The position numbers were made by a program, and so were the translations under genes. The notes beneath the pieces were generated by a model. That model was given only the letters and a program-made list of their open reading frames with translations. It was not told the DNA's origin and did not search any database. From Chitinophagales bacterium (GTDB taxonomy: Bacteria > Bacteroidota > Bacteroidia > Chitinophagales > Saprospiraceae): a DNA stretch of 36,931 nucleotides. The stretch lies in NCBI GenBank assembly GCA_022360175.1, contig JAKSDI010000308.1:1-36931 (forward strand). Reading direction: 5' to 3'. This document shows, one piece after another, positions 7,353 to 16,218 of this stretch (positions are counted from its first letter, which is position 1; every line of letters begins with the position of its first letter).

Positions 7353-7751
7353 TCATGAAGCAAGCCTCGGGCTTCGCCATTGATAGGCAATCCAAAATAC
7401 GACGATCATCGCAATGATTTCAATTGATGCGAAAAAAAGATAAGAAATTGGAGGATTTGTTAAGCCACCATAAATCACATATACGATAGAGATTGGCACC
7501 GCTATAAAATGGCTTATTCGATTGGCTTTTCGATTTAATATTCGTGATAACAGGATCATTGCTATCGGGATTTCCAAAAGAACTGAAAAAGTAAGCACGG
7601 CTCCGGGGCTAAGTTCCTGGCTCACTCTATCCAACAACTCTAGATATCCCGGCCTTAGCATACCAATGATATCAGCATAAATCATGTTCATCAATACGAA
7701 TACCCAAATAATAGATAAAAGCACTTTGTGGTCAATGTTCAATTTGTTCAT
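7353..7751 (-). CDS. Four-helix membrane protein, DUF6326-like
   Basis: 132 residues with four hydrophobic segments (about 10-32, 50-70, 78-96 and 102-124). The opening LLSIIWVFVLMNMIYADI and EIPIAMILLSRILNRKANR fit the DUF6326 family of small integral membrane proteins, whose function is unknown. The gene follows the AraC gene at 7825 with 73 bp between. That gap contains a -7-like element and part of two tandem 21-bp repeats, so it is probably the direct target of that AraC regulator. Confidence 0.75.
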   Translation of the reverse strand: MNKLNIDHKVLLSIIWVFVLMNMIYADIIGMLRPGYLELLDRVSQELSPGAVLTFSVLLEIPIAMILLSRILNRKANRISHFIAVPISIVYVIYGGLTNPPISYLFFASIEIIAMIVVFWIAYQWRSPRLAS

Positions 7752-7778
7752 CTTTTTGTAGTTTAATATTTACTACTA

Positions 7779-7851
7779 CAAAGGTGCCTGACTGAGAGGA
7801 AGCAAACCTGACTCAAAAGTTCATTTACTTGATGGAGTGGTTCATTCTGTA
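7779..7851 (-). promoter_or_regulatory. Promoter with tandem 21-bp repeats (AraC-type), DUF6326 gene
   Basis: A -7-like CACCTTTG (minus strand, 7786-7779) is followed, after 23 bp, by two 21-bp units at 7810-7830 and 7831-7851 sharing GTTCATT at the same offset. The -7 element departs from TAnnTTTG in its first two bases and no -33 TTTG is seen. The repeats overlap the last codons of the AraC gene (stop at 7825-7827). A further shorter echo, CCTGACT, occurs at 7787 and 7807. Confidence 0.5.
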
Positions 7852-8676
7852 TTTTGATGGCGAGGTTCCATATTTCTTTTTAAAAACTCGTGATAAATGT
7901 TCAGGATTTTCGAACCCACAATCGTAACCAATCGAGCTGATATTTTTATCAGATATTTTAAGTAGTTGAGCTACTTTTTCAAGTCTTTGATTCAGTATAT
8001 GGTTAGCTGGAGTCGTATGATAGATTTCTTTAAACTTTCGTTTAAAAGTAGACAAGCTGGAGTGGGTCAGCATGGCCAGATTTTCAATGGTTACAGGCTT
8101 GAAAATATAAGCATCTACTACTTCTTTGAAAGAAAAAGTTTTTTCAGAAAAAAGGCTTCGGATAATTTGTCTGACGCTATGGGAGTTATCCGTTTGGAGT
8201 AGCAGCAGTATGATTTCCTGGAGTTTTAATTTTAGTATATGATCTGTTAATGCTACTTTATTTTCAAATAACTGGGCGATGCTGTCAAAATAATGCGCTA
8301 CGAGAGTATTGGCAGCAGATTGGACAACATACTCCGTTACAGGTGTCTCTAATTCTTCCCAAAGTGAAGGTTTACTCTCGTCAAATACACATTTCAGAAG
8401 TTGCGGATTAAAATGGACTATTACAGAATGGATGGAGCCTTTAGGTTGTTCTGACAGCATTTTTCCTACCGTCAATCCGCATAGAGAAAGGATTACTTGA
8501 CCAGAGGTAGCTGTAATATTTTCTGCTTTGGAAAAGATTTGACTATCTCCTTCAAGAATATAAGTATAACAGGCATCAGCAGGAAGAGGAAGTGCTTCCT
8601 TCAAAGGGGTATTAATGCTTATCCTTGTAAACAGAGGAATATTCAACAATAAGATTTGTTCGTGATTCTTTATCAT
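7825..8676 (-). CDS. AraC-family regulator, paralogue of the one at 21794
   Basis: 283 residues, the same length as the AraC protein at 21794-22645. The two are alignable throughout, for example FSFKEVVDAYIFKPVTIENL here against FEFKEVIKAHICSSLSITEL there. A cupin-like N-terminal region precedes a C-terminal AraC DNA-binding domain (about 190-283). It is preceded by a GNAT gene 13 bp upstream and followed by the DUF6326 gene, whose promoter repeats overlap its own 3' end. It is probably an activator of DUF6326. The effector is unknown. Confidence 0.93.
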   Translation of the reverse strand: MIKNHEQILLLNIPLFTRISINTPLKEALPLPADACYTYILEGDSQIFSKAENITATSGQVILSLCGLTVGKMLSEQPKGSIHSVIVHFNPQLLKCVFDESKPSLWEELETPVTEYVVQSAANTLVAHYFDSIAQLFENKVALTDHILKLKLQEIILLLLQTDNSHSVRQIIRSLFSEKTFSFKEVVDAYIFKPVTIENLAMLTHSSLSTFKRKFKEIYHTTPANHILNQRLEKVAQLLKISDKNISSIGYDCGFENPEHLSRVFKKKYGTSPSKYRMNHSIK

Positions 8677-8689
8677 TTCCTGATTCTAG

Positions 8690-9196
8690 CTATGCGAATT
8701 TAGATTGTATTCCTTCATCATATTCGTTTTTTAGAATTGACATAAGCACCAGGCTTTGAAATTTTCCATTGAGCAATAAACATTCTCTGAGTATACCTTC
8801 TTCGACAAAGCCCTCTGTTTTATATAAGTGTCTTGCTCTAACATTATTTTCCAAAACATCTAGCCAAAGCCGGTGGCACTTTAATTCTTCAAAACAATAC
8901 TTTTTTATGGATTGGATAACTTTCCTGCCATATCCTTTCCCTTTTTCATTAATAACAATTCTTCGAAACTCAATGCTTTGATTGTGACTCGCCATTCCAC
9001 CCAATATAACAAAACCAATGGTCTGATTATTCCTCGATTTTACGATTAAATGAGCAATGCCTTTATCCTGTAATAACTGAAGATGTTCTGCTCTTGTATT
9101 GGATATTATGAATTGTTGATTTTCTTTGTTGGCCTCAATAGAAACGATTTCGTCAATTTCTTCTTCTGTAGTTTTTCGTATTAGAATATCCTTCAT
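8690..9196 (-). CDS. GNAT-family N-acetyltransferase
   Basis: 168 residues with the GNAT core: the acetyl-CoA loop in NEKGKGYGRKVIQSIKKY (about 83-100) and the following CHRLWLDVLENNVRARHLYK and GFVEEG, typical of RimI/RimL-type enzymes. It transfers an acetyl group to an amine of a protein or small molecule, and the acceptor cannot be predicted. It lies 13 bp upstream of the AraC gene at 7825, so the two are probably co-transcribed. Confidence 0.9.
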   Translation of the reverse strand: MKDILIRKTTEEEIDEIVSIEANKENQQFIISNTRAEHLQLLQDKGIAHLIVKSRNNQTIGFVILGGMASHNQSIEFRRIVINEKGKGYGRKVIQSIKKYCFEELKCHRLWLDVLENNVRARHLYKTEGFVEEGILRECLLLNGKFQSLVLMSILKNEYDEGIQSKFA

Positions 9197-9294
9197 GTAA
9201 TGTGATTTAAAGAGGGAATAGGCTAGGGTTTTTCTTGTTAAAGTGCTGAGAATTATGATGTTAAATTGTCTTTTTTAGCACCTTGATATCTATT

Positions 9295-9380
9295 CCTTCC
9301 CCGACTTTCAGCCGACCCCTTTAGAGGAGTATAAGTGCTGTGCTCCCTCGGGGGAGCTGCCCACAGGGCTGAGGGGGATG
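9295..9380. repeat. GC-rich palindromic intergenic repeat
   Basis: A GC-rich island in an AT-rich region with nested inverted repeats: GCTCCC/GGGAGC around 9342-9357, and outer CAGCC/GGCTG arms near 9309 and 9367. The wording CTTTCAGCCGACCCCTTT and GGGCTGAGGGGGATG resembles the GC-rich intergenic repeats common in Bacteroidota chromosomes. It lies between the GNAT gene and the gene ending at 9428. No coding function is seen. Confidence 0.65.
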
Positions 9381-9427
9381 TTCTATAAGTTTAAGCAAGT
9401 TCAAGGACAAAATACTAAAGTTTTGGC

Positions 9428-10171
9428 CTAAAAACCTGTAATGCTACCATCATCATTGATATTAAAAAGTTCAAGCTTGTCAAACTTTTTTGTACTGGTG
9501 TTTAAGTGTGAGAAGATGTATAATGTTTTACCATGAGAAGGATACACACAACGGCCCCAATCACTTTCATTTGCAAGGGTGCCCAAGAATAATGAGGGGT
9601 CAAACTTCGTTTTATCGCATTTTGTATCGTCATGAGTACATGGGCTATACATCGTCTGCCTGGTCATAGTAACGAAGGTAGAATGCTGATTATCTGCAAA
9701 CAAAGTCCCAGTGAAATCTTTATCCATATCACTTTTAAGATCAGAAATACCATCAAAGAAAAGAACTTTAGTAGGCAGCTTCGCCATATCTGGGTAGACT
9801 GGTTGATTTGGATCTGGATGTTGATTAGGGTTCGGATTGGGGTTTGGGGCAGAATGTCCTGGCAAAACTCCTGGATTGATAGTAGAGAAAGCTGTACAAA
9901 AAGGGTTTTGTGTGGTTACTTTATCAAATGGCTGTTGTGTGATCACATGTCCAATAGGATAGTAATTTGTTTTATCCTTAATCCATTTTGAAAATACTTT
10001 TCCAATCGTATCTGCTTTTTGAAAGCCTGCCTGACTTAATCGTATTTGCGGTAAATGTACTTCGCTTCCATCCGGGAGGACATAATCATATCCTTTATCA
10101 TGATTAGTAGGATAGGGTGGATCTATATCTATGCAGTGTCGTAATACAAAAATAGCGGGTTCTCGGCTCAT
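9428..10171 (-). CDS. Possible histidine-phosphatase-like protein
   Basis: About 247 residues from the ATG at 10171 (MSREPAIFVLRHCID). A longer reading from 10228 adds 19 residues without a clear domain. FVLRHC resembles the R-H-G motif of the histidine phosphatase superfamily, LSQAGFQKADTIGKVF resembles its next conserved helix, and LYIFSHLN may supply the second His. The Arg usually found in the middle motif is replaced (VTTQNPFCTA). A Pro/Asn-rich linker (PNPNPNPNQHPDPNQP) sits mid-protein. No signal peptide is seen. It follows the cytochrome c peroxidase gene by 72 bp and may be co-transcribed with it. Function is uncertain. Confidence 0.5.
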   Translation of the reverse strand: MSREPAIFVLRHCIDIDPPYPTNHDKGYDYVLPDGSEVHLPQIRLSQAGFQKADTIGKVFSKWIKDKTNYYPIGHVITQQPFDKVTTQNPFCTAFSTINPGVLPGHSAPNPNPNPNQHPDPNQPVYPDMAKLPTKVLFFDGISDLKSDMDKDFTGTLFADNQHSTFVTMTRQTMYSPCTHDDTKCDKTKFDPSLFLGTLANESDWGRCVYPSHGKTLYIFSHLNTSTKKFDKLELFNINDDGSITGF

Positions 10172-10243
10172 GATTGATTGCTTATAGGTGCGACATTGTA
10201 ATATAGTACTATTGCTTTTGATTAGCAAGAACCCCGCGCCGTG

Positions 10244-11458
10244 TTATTTAAACGGATCACTATATTTTTCAGCAGTAAGAACCTCTTCATCGCTTAATGT
10301 ATTTAGAAAAGCTACAAGTGCTTCTTTCTCATATTGAGTTAGGTTCAACTTTAATACTTTACCTCCTATCTGTTCATCGGTAGTTAATCGAAAGTTTAAA
10401 TTAGGGTGAGGCTGAACATTGTCACTATAATGATTGACCACATCCATTAGGGTCTCAAATCTTCCATCGTGCATATAAGGTGCAGTATAGACGATATTTC
10501 TTAGTGAAGGCACTTTAAACAACGCATTATCGGAAGGGTTTCCTGTGATTTCCCCTTTTCCTTTATCTGTATAATTTAATGACAACCCATTATTTTTAGC
10601 TTCATCATTTACATTTTGTCCGGTACCATGGCAATAGCTACAGGTAGCCCCTTTTCTACCTCTCATGAATAGGTCCATTCCCACGTTTTCCAGTTCGGTG
10701 AAATTGGGGAAATCAGGTATATCTTCTTCTACAGGAGGGTTTCCAGCAGCAATTAGGCCTTCATCAAATTTTGAATTGACAGAAATAATGGAACGAATAA
10801 ACTGTGAAAGAGCTTTTGCAATTCGGGCTGAAGTGATTTGGGAGTTTCCAAAAGCTTTTTCAAAAAGTACACTGTAATAATCCAGTTGCTGAAGCTTACT
10901 TTCAAGCTGCGCCAGATTCATGCCCATTTCTTTATGATCTTGAATAGGCAATAATACCTGCTCTTCCAGGGTTCCTGCTTTTTCATCCCATAAAAATCTG
11001 CCATTTTCATAAAACCTGCTATTAATTAATCCCATAGAATTCCTGCGGGTAAGTTGGCCATTTAACCCTTCACTGAATTTATTATTGTCAGCAAATGCAG
11101 CACTTTGTTGATGACAGGAAGCACAGGAGATGGTATTATTCAAAGAGAGGTTGGGGTCATAAAATAGCACTCTGCCAAGGGTGGCTCCCATATCCGTAAT
11201 TGGATTCGTTTCGGGCGTATTATCTGCAAGCAGGGCATCTTCTGATCTGTAGTGTTCTGGTAAGGGGTAATCAGAATAATTGAATGGCGTGGCTCGTAAG
11301 TTTAATACCTCATTTAAAATATTCAAATCAGCTTCTGAAAAAACAGCAGAATTGGATGGATTGGTATCAATCGGAGCACCTTCATCAAAATCTTGCTTTG
11401 TACAAGAGGAAGACAGATTTGCAAAAAGACAAATAAGGATTACTGCGTACTTGGTCAT
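10244..11458 (-). CDS. Di-heme cytochrome c peroxidase (CcpA/MauG family) lipoprotein
   Basis: About 404 residues from the ATG at 11458, chosen because it gives a clean lipobox signal (ICLFANLSSSC). An upstream ATG at 11494 adds 12 residues. Two heme-binding sites are present, CASCH and CSYCH, with the family motifs LGRVLFYDPNLS, the RRNSMGL segment and APYMHDGRF. Such enzymes reduce hydrogen peroxide with electrons from small cytochromes in the periplasm, or oxidise other substrates as MauG does. Its place near the denitrification island is consistent with shared cytochrome electron donors. It is followed by the gene at 9428. Confidence 0.92.
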   Translation of the reverse strand: MTKYAVILICLFANLSSSCTKQDFDEGAPIDTNPSNSAVFSEADLNILNEVLNLRATPFNYSDYPLPEHYRSEDALLADNTPETNPITDMGATLGRVLFYDPNLSLNNTISCASCHQQSAAFADNNKFSEGLNGQLTRRNSMGLINSRFYENGRFLWDEKAGTLEEQVLLPIQDHKEMGMNLAQLESKLQQLDYYSVLFEKAFGNSQITSARIAKALSQFIRSIISVNSKFDEGLIAAGNPPVEEDIPDFPNFTELENVGMDLFMRGRKGATCSYCHGTGQNVNDEAKNNGLSLNYTDKGKGEITGNPSDNALFKVPSLRNIVYTAPYMHDGRFETLMDVVNHYSDNVQPHPNLNFRLTTDEQIGGKVLKLNLTQYEKEALVAFLNTLSDEEVLTAEKYSDPFK

Positions 11459-11670
11459 GCGGATATTCAGTTTGGTGAAGTATCTACATGACAAATGGAA
11501 AAGTAAAATCCCCTATTTAATGGCCTACCTTGATAGATGGGAAAATATATTCTTCCAGGATTCTGAATGGCCTTTCTTCCATTTCTGGAAATAGATTGTA
11601 GTTCCCGCCTGTAAATGAAAGTAGCGAATATCAAAAAACCTTTTCATTTCATATGAAGGTACATTTTATC

Positions 11671-12849
11671 CTATCTAATAAATTCGATTATTCTGTCATT
11701 GATCTCATTTAAAAACGTAAAACTACTATCACGAGAATTAAATATAGCTACAAAAGAAGTATCCTTATCGAGTTGTACCAGGGTCGCACAAGTTCCTGCC
11801 AAACTGCCCGTATGCCAGATGACGGATCCTTGGTTTACTTTAGCTACATTCCACCCCATCGCATAATAGCTATTAGTACTAGGCGTATCTAAGTGAGCTG
11901 GAGGAGATAGCATTTTATTGATCGTTTCGGCTTTCAGTAATGGTTCAAGATTATTGATGAACTTTAGTAAATCTTCGGCTGTAGATACCCATCCGCCGTT
12001 GCTGTCTAGTATTTCCAAACAGAACCCTCCATAGGGCCTTGGGACCATTACTGTATTGGTGGAAAAAACAGATTCAACTTTTGGCGCATTTGAGTAGTCA
12101 TAGTATTTTGATTCGCCGTCTAGCCTTTCCTGTAGTGCCGTTTTACCTAAAAAAGTATGCTTCATCTTTAAAGGAACAAGTACCTCATTATGGATAAACT
12201 CGCCATAGGAAAGGCCACTTTTAATTTCAATAATACGTCCCAGGATATGATAACCTAAATTTGAATAGTTATACCTGCTTCCAGGAGTATGATCCAGAGC
12301 AGTTTTTAAAGCTTCATTTATGATCTTATTGGTTTGAATGTGAAGAGGCTTACAGGCTTCCTGCTTTTGGGGGTGTTTAGTGTTTAACATGGGATCGTTG
12401 TGGTCATAATGCTCCCATCCTCCAGTGTGGCAAAGCAAGTCGTAAACAGTGATTTTTCTCCAGTTTGGATCAATGATGTTTTCGACTTTGAAACCTCCCT
12501 CCTTCAAAATCTCAACTATGTTGTCATCGAGACCCAGTTTTTTTCTCTCAACAAGCAATAAAATGCCAACAGCTGTTATTGGCTTTGAAATACTTGCGAT
12601 TCTAAACTTTGAAGAGGCCTGAGCCGGAATTAGACGTTCTTTGTCCACTAAACCAAAGCTGAAAACCTGGATGTCATGATTTCTACTGATCCCAATAACT
12701 CCTCCCGGAATTTTGTGTTTTTCCATAATCGCAGAAACATGAGTTCTAAACTCTTGCTTAACCTTTGGCTGTTCTGTAGGATATTTTTCATCTGGAATGG
12801 AATCGCAGGATATGATGGACCACAGCATCAATAAGCTCAACAATTTCAT
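11671..12849 (-). CDS. Serine hydrolase of the class C beta-lactamase fold, lipoprotein
   Basis: 392 residues with a lipobox (WSIISC, Cys15). The three active-site motifs are present: S-x-x-K as SISK (Ser86, Lys89), Y-x-N as YSN (195-197), and HTG (346-348) in WHTGSLAGT. The fold is shared by esterases, D-aminopeptidases and penicillin-binding proteins, so resistance should not be assumed. It begins 38 bp after norD ends, on the same strand. A -7-like TAAATTTG at 12886-12879 in the gap suggests it may have its own promoter. Confidence 0.9.
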   Translation of the reverse strand: MKLLSLLMLWSIISCDSIPDEKYPTEQPKVKQEFRTHVSAIMEKHKIPGGVIGISRNHDIQVFSFGLVDKERLIPAQASSKFRIASISKPITAVGILLLVERKKLGLDDNIVEILKEGGFKVENIIDPNWRKITVYDLLCHTGGWEHYDHNDPMLNTKHPQKQEACKPLHIQTNKIINEALKTALDHTPGSRYNYSNLGYHILGRIIEIKSGLSYGEFIHNEVLVPLKMKHTFLGKTALQERLDGESKYYDYSNAPKVESVFSTNTVMVPRPYGGFCLEILDSNGGWVSTAEDLLKFINNLEPLLKAETINKMLSPPAHLDTPSTNSYYAMGWNVAKVNQGSVIWHTGSLAGTCATLVQLDKDTSFVAIFNSRDSSFTFLNEINDRIIEFIR

Positions 12850-12887
12850 TTGTTGTATTCTATGTTAATAACTGTATGCAAATTTAA

Positions 12888-14633
12888 TTAACGATTATTA
12901 ATTCGTCGATAGAGCATTGCCAGTGAATGGATTAACATATCAGCATGTGATAAGATATTATAATGGTTTTGGCCAAACATCAGAGGTAAGTAATACCTTG
13001 CAATAGATTCGATGGCAATAGCATAAGTATTAATATGCCGCTCATGCATCTCACGAAGTGCTTGCTTAACATCAGCTATACCATATTTTCCTTCATATTT
13101 GTCATAATCATTGGGTTTGCCATCCGAAAGAAGGATTACCCATTTTTGTCGAGCAGAATGTTTTTCAATTAAGGTCTGGGAATGTCGTAAAGCAGGGCCA
13201 ATTCTGGTATAACCCTGAGGTTCAATTGCACCAATGTTTTGTTTCCCTTTTTCCCAGTTTTCTCCAAAACTTTTCAGAGAGTGATACACACAATTATTTC
13301 GGGTTTTTGAATAAAAGCAACTAACCGCAAAATCAACATTATATTCTGAAAGGACTTCCCCAAATAAAATGACGGCTTGTTTTTCAACATCTAAAACCCT
13401 GCTTCCATCGGCGTAGCTATCTGTGGATAAGCTTGAATCCAATAAAAACAAAATGGCTAAATCTGGTTCTTTTTTTCTTTTGGAGAGATAAATGTTTTCG
13501 GAAGCAGTTCGTCCTGATTTTAGATCAGAATACCAATCTATCAAAGCATCAATATCTATGTTTTCGCCATCTTGAAGTTTTTTAACGGTCCTTCTTTTCT
13601 GGTGAATTTGAGCAAACTTTCTTCGGAGTGCATTTAGATTTTTAGCATGCTCAGTAATGCATTTTTGAGCATAGGCTGAATCTCCATTTTGTCCTTTTTT
13701 TAGGAAAACTTTACAGTAATCAGGCTTATATCTTTTTTTAGAAAAATCCCATTCTTTATACGTCTTATAAACAGTATCATTTTCTGTTTCACCACTTTCT
13801 GCAATATTTGCAAGATCTCTAAAATCTGCCTGATAAATAGAATTAGCCACTTCATCTGTTCGAACCAGGTGCTTAAGATTTACTTCGTTGAGTGCATCTT
13901 CATCTTCTTGCAGGCTGTCATCTCCATCAAAGCCTCTCCATAAACCGCTAAACTCTTCTACTGTCTCTACTTTTTCAAAATTGTGAGTAAGCATGAAATC
14001 TTCCTGAGCTTTTTTATCAACAGAAACGACTTCTACTTCTTCAACGGCTTTAGACTTTATTTCAGTAGTGGGATTGGAGTGTTGTTTTTCATTTGGAGCC
14101 TCATCAAACCTATCCCCATTTTCGAACACATCACGATTGGACATATATTTCCCAAACAACCAAAAAGAATGATCTTCTTCGGTGAAGAAATAGTCTTTTA
14201 TCGAATGATAGAATTCAAAAATGGGAGGATATTCTTCTTCCATTTTTTTTAAAACAAAGCTTGAGTTTGCTTTTGCTTCAGCACGAGCTTTCTCAATAGA
14301 GGGCGGGGTATTCTTCTCCCTCCAATTTGAGCCTTCAACACTTTGGATACTTAAGTAAACAACTCTGAAAATGTAAAAATTAAGATTTTCCTCAATGCTT
14401 GGCAATAATGAAAAGGAGGGGGGAAGATAAAAAGTTGACCCTTTCCAGCCTCCTTCCTTTTCTGCTGGGAAAATATCAATGTTTTCTCCTGTTAAAGCTC
14501 GGGCTATCAGAGTGAGCCGACTACTGATTTTTTCCAGGGAAATAGTTCTGGAAATTTTCTCTTTTGAGTTTTTTCCATTCCATTTCGCAAAAAAATTGAA
14601 TGCTTTCTTAAATAGTATTTGATCTATTTCCAA
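12888..14633 (-). CDS. norD: NorD, nitric oxide reductase activation protein (VWA domain)
   Basis: 581 residues. The C-terminal third is a von Willebrand A domain whose metal site starts FLLDSSLST (Asp399, Ser401, Ser403), with the second loop in GYTRIGPALRH and the third in LLSDGKPND. The middle part is acidic and low in complexity (about 180-290). NorD partners with the AAA+ protein NorQ to assemble the non-heme iron centre of NorB. It lies 18 bp after norQ and closes the island. The N-terminal half is divergent, as is usual for the family. Confidence 0.9.
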   Translation of the reverse strand: MEIDQILFKKAFNFFAKWNGKNSKEKISRTISLEKISSRLTLIARALTGENIDIFPAEKEGGWKGSTFYLPPSFSLLPSIEENLNFYIFRVVYLSIQSVEGSNWREKNTPPSIEKARAEAKANSSFVLKKMEEEYPPIFEFYHSIKDYFFTEEDHSFWLFGKYMSNRDVFENGDRFDEAPNEKQHSNPTTEIKSKAVEEVEVVSVDKKAQEDFMLTHNFEKVETVEEFSGLWRGFDGDDSLQEDEDALNEVNLKHLVRTDEVANSIYQADFRDLANIAESGETENDTVYKTYKEWDFSKKRYKPDYCKVFLKKGQNGDSAYAQKCITEHAKNLNALRRKFAQIHQKRRTVKKLQDGENIDIDALIDWYSDLKSGRTASENIYLSKRKKEPDLAILFLLDSSLSTDSYADGSRVLDVEKQAVILFGEVLSEYNVDFAVSCFYSKTRNNCVYHSLKSFGENWEKGKQNIGAIEPQGYTRIGPALRHSQTLIEKHSARQKWVILLSDGKPNDYDKYEGKYGIADVKQALREMHERHINTYAIAIESIARYYLPLMFGQNHYNILSHADMLIHSLAMLYRRINNR

Positions 14634-14651
14634 GACGAGAATTTTTTAAAA

Positions 14652-15434
14652 TCAAATCATCAAATCTGCCAAATCCTTTAATGCTGTCAGTGTTTCATCA
14701 TCATCACTTAATGGCTGGATCATTCCCACTTCGACAGACAACCTCTTTGGAAGGCCAGATTTTATTAATTTGGCAGTATCTACAATCAGGCGAGTAGAAA
14801 CGGTTTCCATTAATCCCAGTTCATTTAAGTTCCTGATTTTTGAGGCGATTCGTACTAATTTTTTTGAATCCCCTGAATTGAGGCCTGATTCTTTTTCAAT
14901 GATTTCCTGTTCTACTTTTTCAACTGGATAGTCAAATGCAATCGAAACAAAACGCTGTCGAGTAGAAGGTTTTAGTTCCTTAAACCCTTTTTGATAACCT
15001 GGATTATAAGAAGCCACGAGCATAAACGAATCTGTCGCACTTATTTCTTCCGGAATTTTATCCAGGAATAATTGCCGTCGATGATCAGTCAAAGAGTGAA
15101 TCGCAACAATGATATCTGGGCGCGCTTCTGCGATTTCGTCTAAATAAATGATACAACCATTTCTTACCGCAGTAGTGAGAGGCCCATCTTGCCATACGGT
15201 TTCGGTGCCTTTTAAAATATATCGCCCCGTTAGATCGGTTGCTGATGTTTCTTCATGACAGGCGACTGTAATCAATGGCACTTCGAGTTGATGAGCCATA
15301 TGTTCTATAAACCGGGTTTTCCCTGTCCCGGTAGGGCCTTTTAAAAGGACCGAAAGTTTATTATTGTAACAATGAGTAAAGACATCAATTTCTTTCCCTA
15401 TTGTCTTGTAGTAAGGTTGATTCTTAATGAGCAT
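14652..15434 (-). CDS. norQ: NorQ, MoxR/CbbQ-type AAA+ ATPase
   Basis: 260 residues. Walker A is GPTGTGKT (33-40), Walker B is IIYLDE (95-100), and the later SYNPGYQKGFKELKPSTRQR carries the sensor and arginine-finger segment typical of CbbQ/NirQ/NorQ. It acts with NorD as a chaperone for nitric oxide reductase in the cytoplasm. It is separated from the SCO gene by 63 bp and from norD by 18 bp, so it is probably in the same operon. Confidence 0.94.
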   Translation of the reverse strand: MLIKNQPYYKTIGKEIDVFTHCYNNKLSVLLKGPTGTGKTRFIEHMAHQLEVPLITVACHEETSATDLTGRYILKGTETVWQDGPLTTAVRNGCIIYLDEIAEARPDIIVAIHSLTDHRRQLFLDKIPEEISATDSFMLVASYNPGYQKGFKELKPSTRQRFVSIAFDYPVEKVEQEIIEKESGLNSGDSKKLVRIASKIRNLNELGLMETVSTRLIVDTAKLIKSGLPKRLSVEVGMIQPLSDDDETLTALKDLADLMI

Positions 15435-15497
15435 GATCTACTTTTCTTTTTAGCTTATAAAAAGCTGGTTTATTTTACCGCCAACTAAAGCTATGTT

Positions 15498-16214
15498 TCA
15501 GTTTACTTCCTGCACCGCTTTAGATAGGGCCATGATTTCAGCTATTGTTTCTTCATTATCAACGCCAAGCCCTTCCTGCTGATGTACCAGGACTCCTTGC
15601 TGATCAAAAACAGAGATAATATTTGAATGTGAAAAATCAAGAGGGGATATTCTTTTGTATTTAACGGCCAGGACGTTTGAAAACTCTCTAACGTCTTCTA
15701 CCGTTCCTTGTAAGAATACCCATTGGTTATTATCCATTTGATTCTCTATTGCAAACTCTTTTAATCGCTCAGGAGTATCGGTTTCAGGATCAATACTGAC
15801 CAAAATATATTTAGTGGTTTTATCATTAACACTTGCGTAAATGTTTCGCATATCAGCCACTAATCTTGGACAAGCTGCTTTACAGCTAGTGTAAATCATT
15901 ACGATGACCAGTACATCTCCTTTTAAATCCTTTAACTCAATAGTTTCCTTATTCTGAGTATTCCATTTTGAAGTTAGATTGAAAATGGAGGTTTCTAAAA
16001 TTTCGTCCTCGTTCTCACTTTGTAATATTTTCTCTTCTATTGGCTGAGTATCCATATTGCACACTGGACAAGTACCTTTTTCTGAATATATTTTTTCACC
16101 TTCACATTTCATCGGGCATTGATAGGGTAGGGTATCATGCGTTTCCTGATGACAGGAAGCAATAAAAAACAGGAACGACAGAAAAAGGAAAAAACTCAAT
16201 TTATTTCTTCTCAT
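15498..16214 (-). CDS. SCO1/SenC-type copper protein with N-terminal heavy-metal domain
   Basis: 238 residues, a lipoprotein (lipobox FFIASC, Cys21). Residues 31-58 form a small heavy-metal-binding domain (YQCPMKCEGE, then CPVCNMD) with four Cys at 33, 37, 49 and 52. The SCO thioredoxin-like domain follows, with the copper-binding C-x3-C at Cys111/Cys115 (TSCKAACP) and His196 (DFSHSN). SCO proteins deliver copper to, or reduce, copper sites of respiratory enzymes. In this location, 4 bp after nirV, the natural client is NirK. This is inference from context. Confidence 0.9.
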   Translation of the reverse strand: MRRNKLSFFLFLSFLFFIASCHQETHDTLPYQCPMKCEGEKIYSEKGTCPVCNMDTQPIEEKILQSENEDEILETSIFNLTSKWNTQNKETIELKDLKGDVLVIVMIYTSCKAACPRLVADMRNIYASVNDKTTKYILVSIDPETDTPERLKEFAIENQMDNNQWVFLQGTVEDVREFSNVLAVKYKRISPLDFSHSNIISVFDQQGVLVHQQEGLGVDNEETIAEIMALSKAVQEVN

Positions 16215-16218
16215 TGTG

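Noticed and set aside
9632-9991. 119-codon plus-strand frame
   Set aside because: It is antisense to the gene at 9428, and its sequence is rich in Trp and Arg from reverse-complement codons.
11280-11594. 104-codon plus-strand frame overlapping the peroxidase start
   Set aside because: It is mostly antisense to the lipoprotein signal region of the peroxidase gene and shows no family or ribosome site.
11671-12849. Serine hydrolase as an antibiotic-resistance beta-lactamase
   Set aside because: The motifs SISK, YSN and HTG are shared with esterases and peptidases, and the lipoprotein form with this sequence fits the general serine hydrolase group better.
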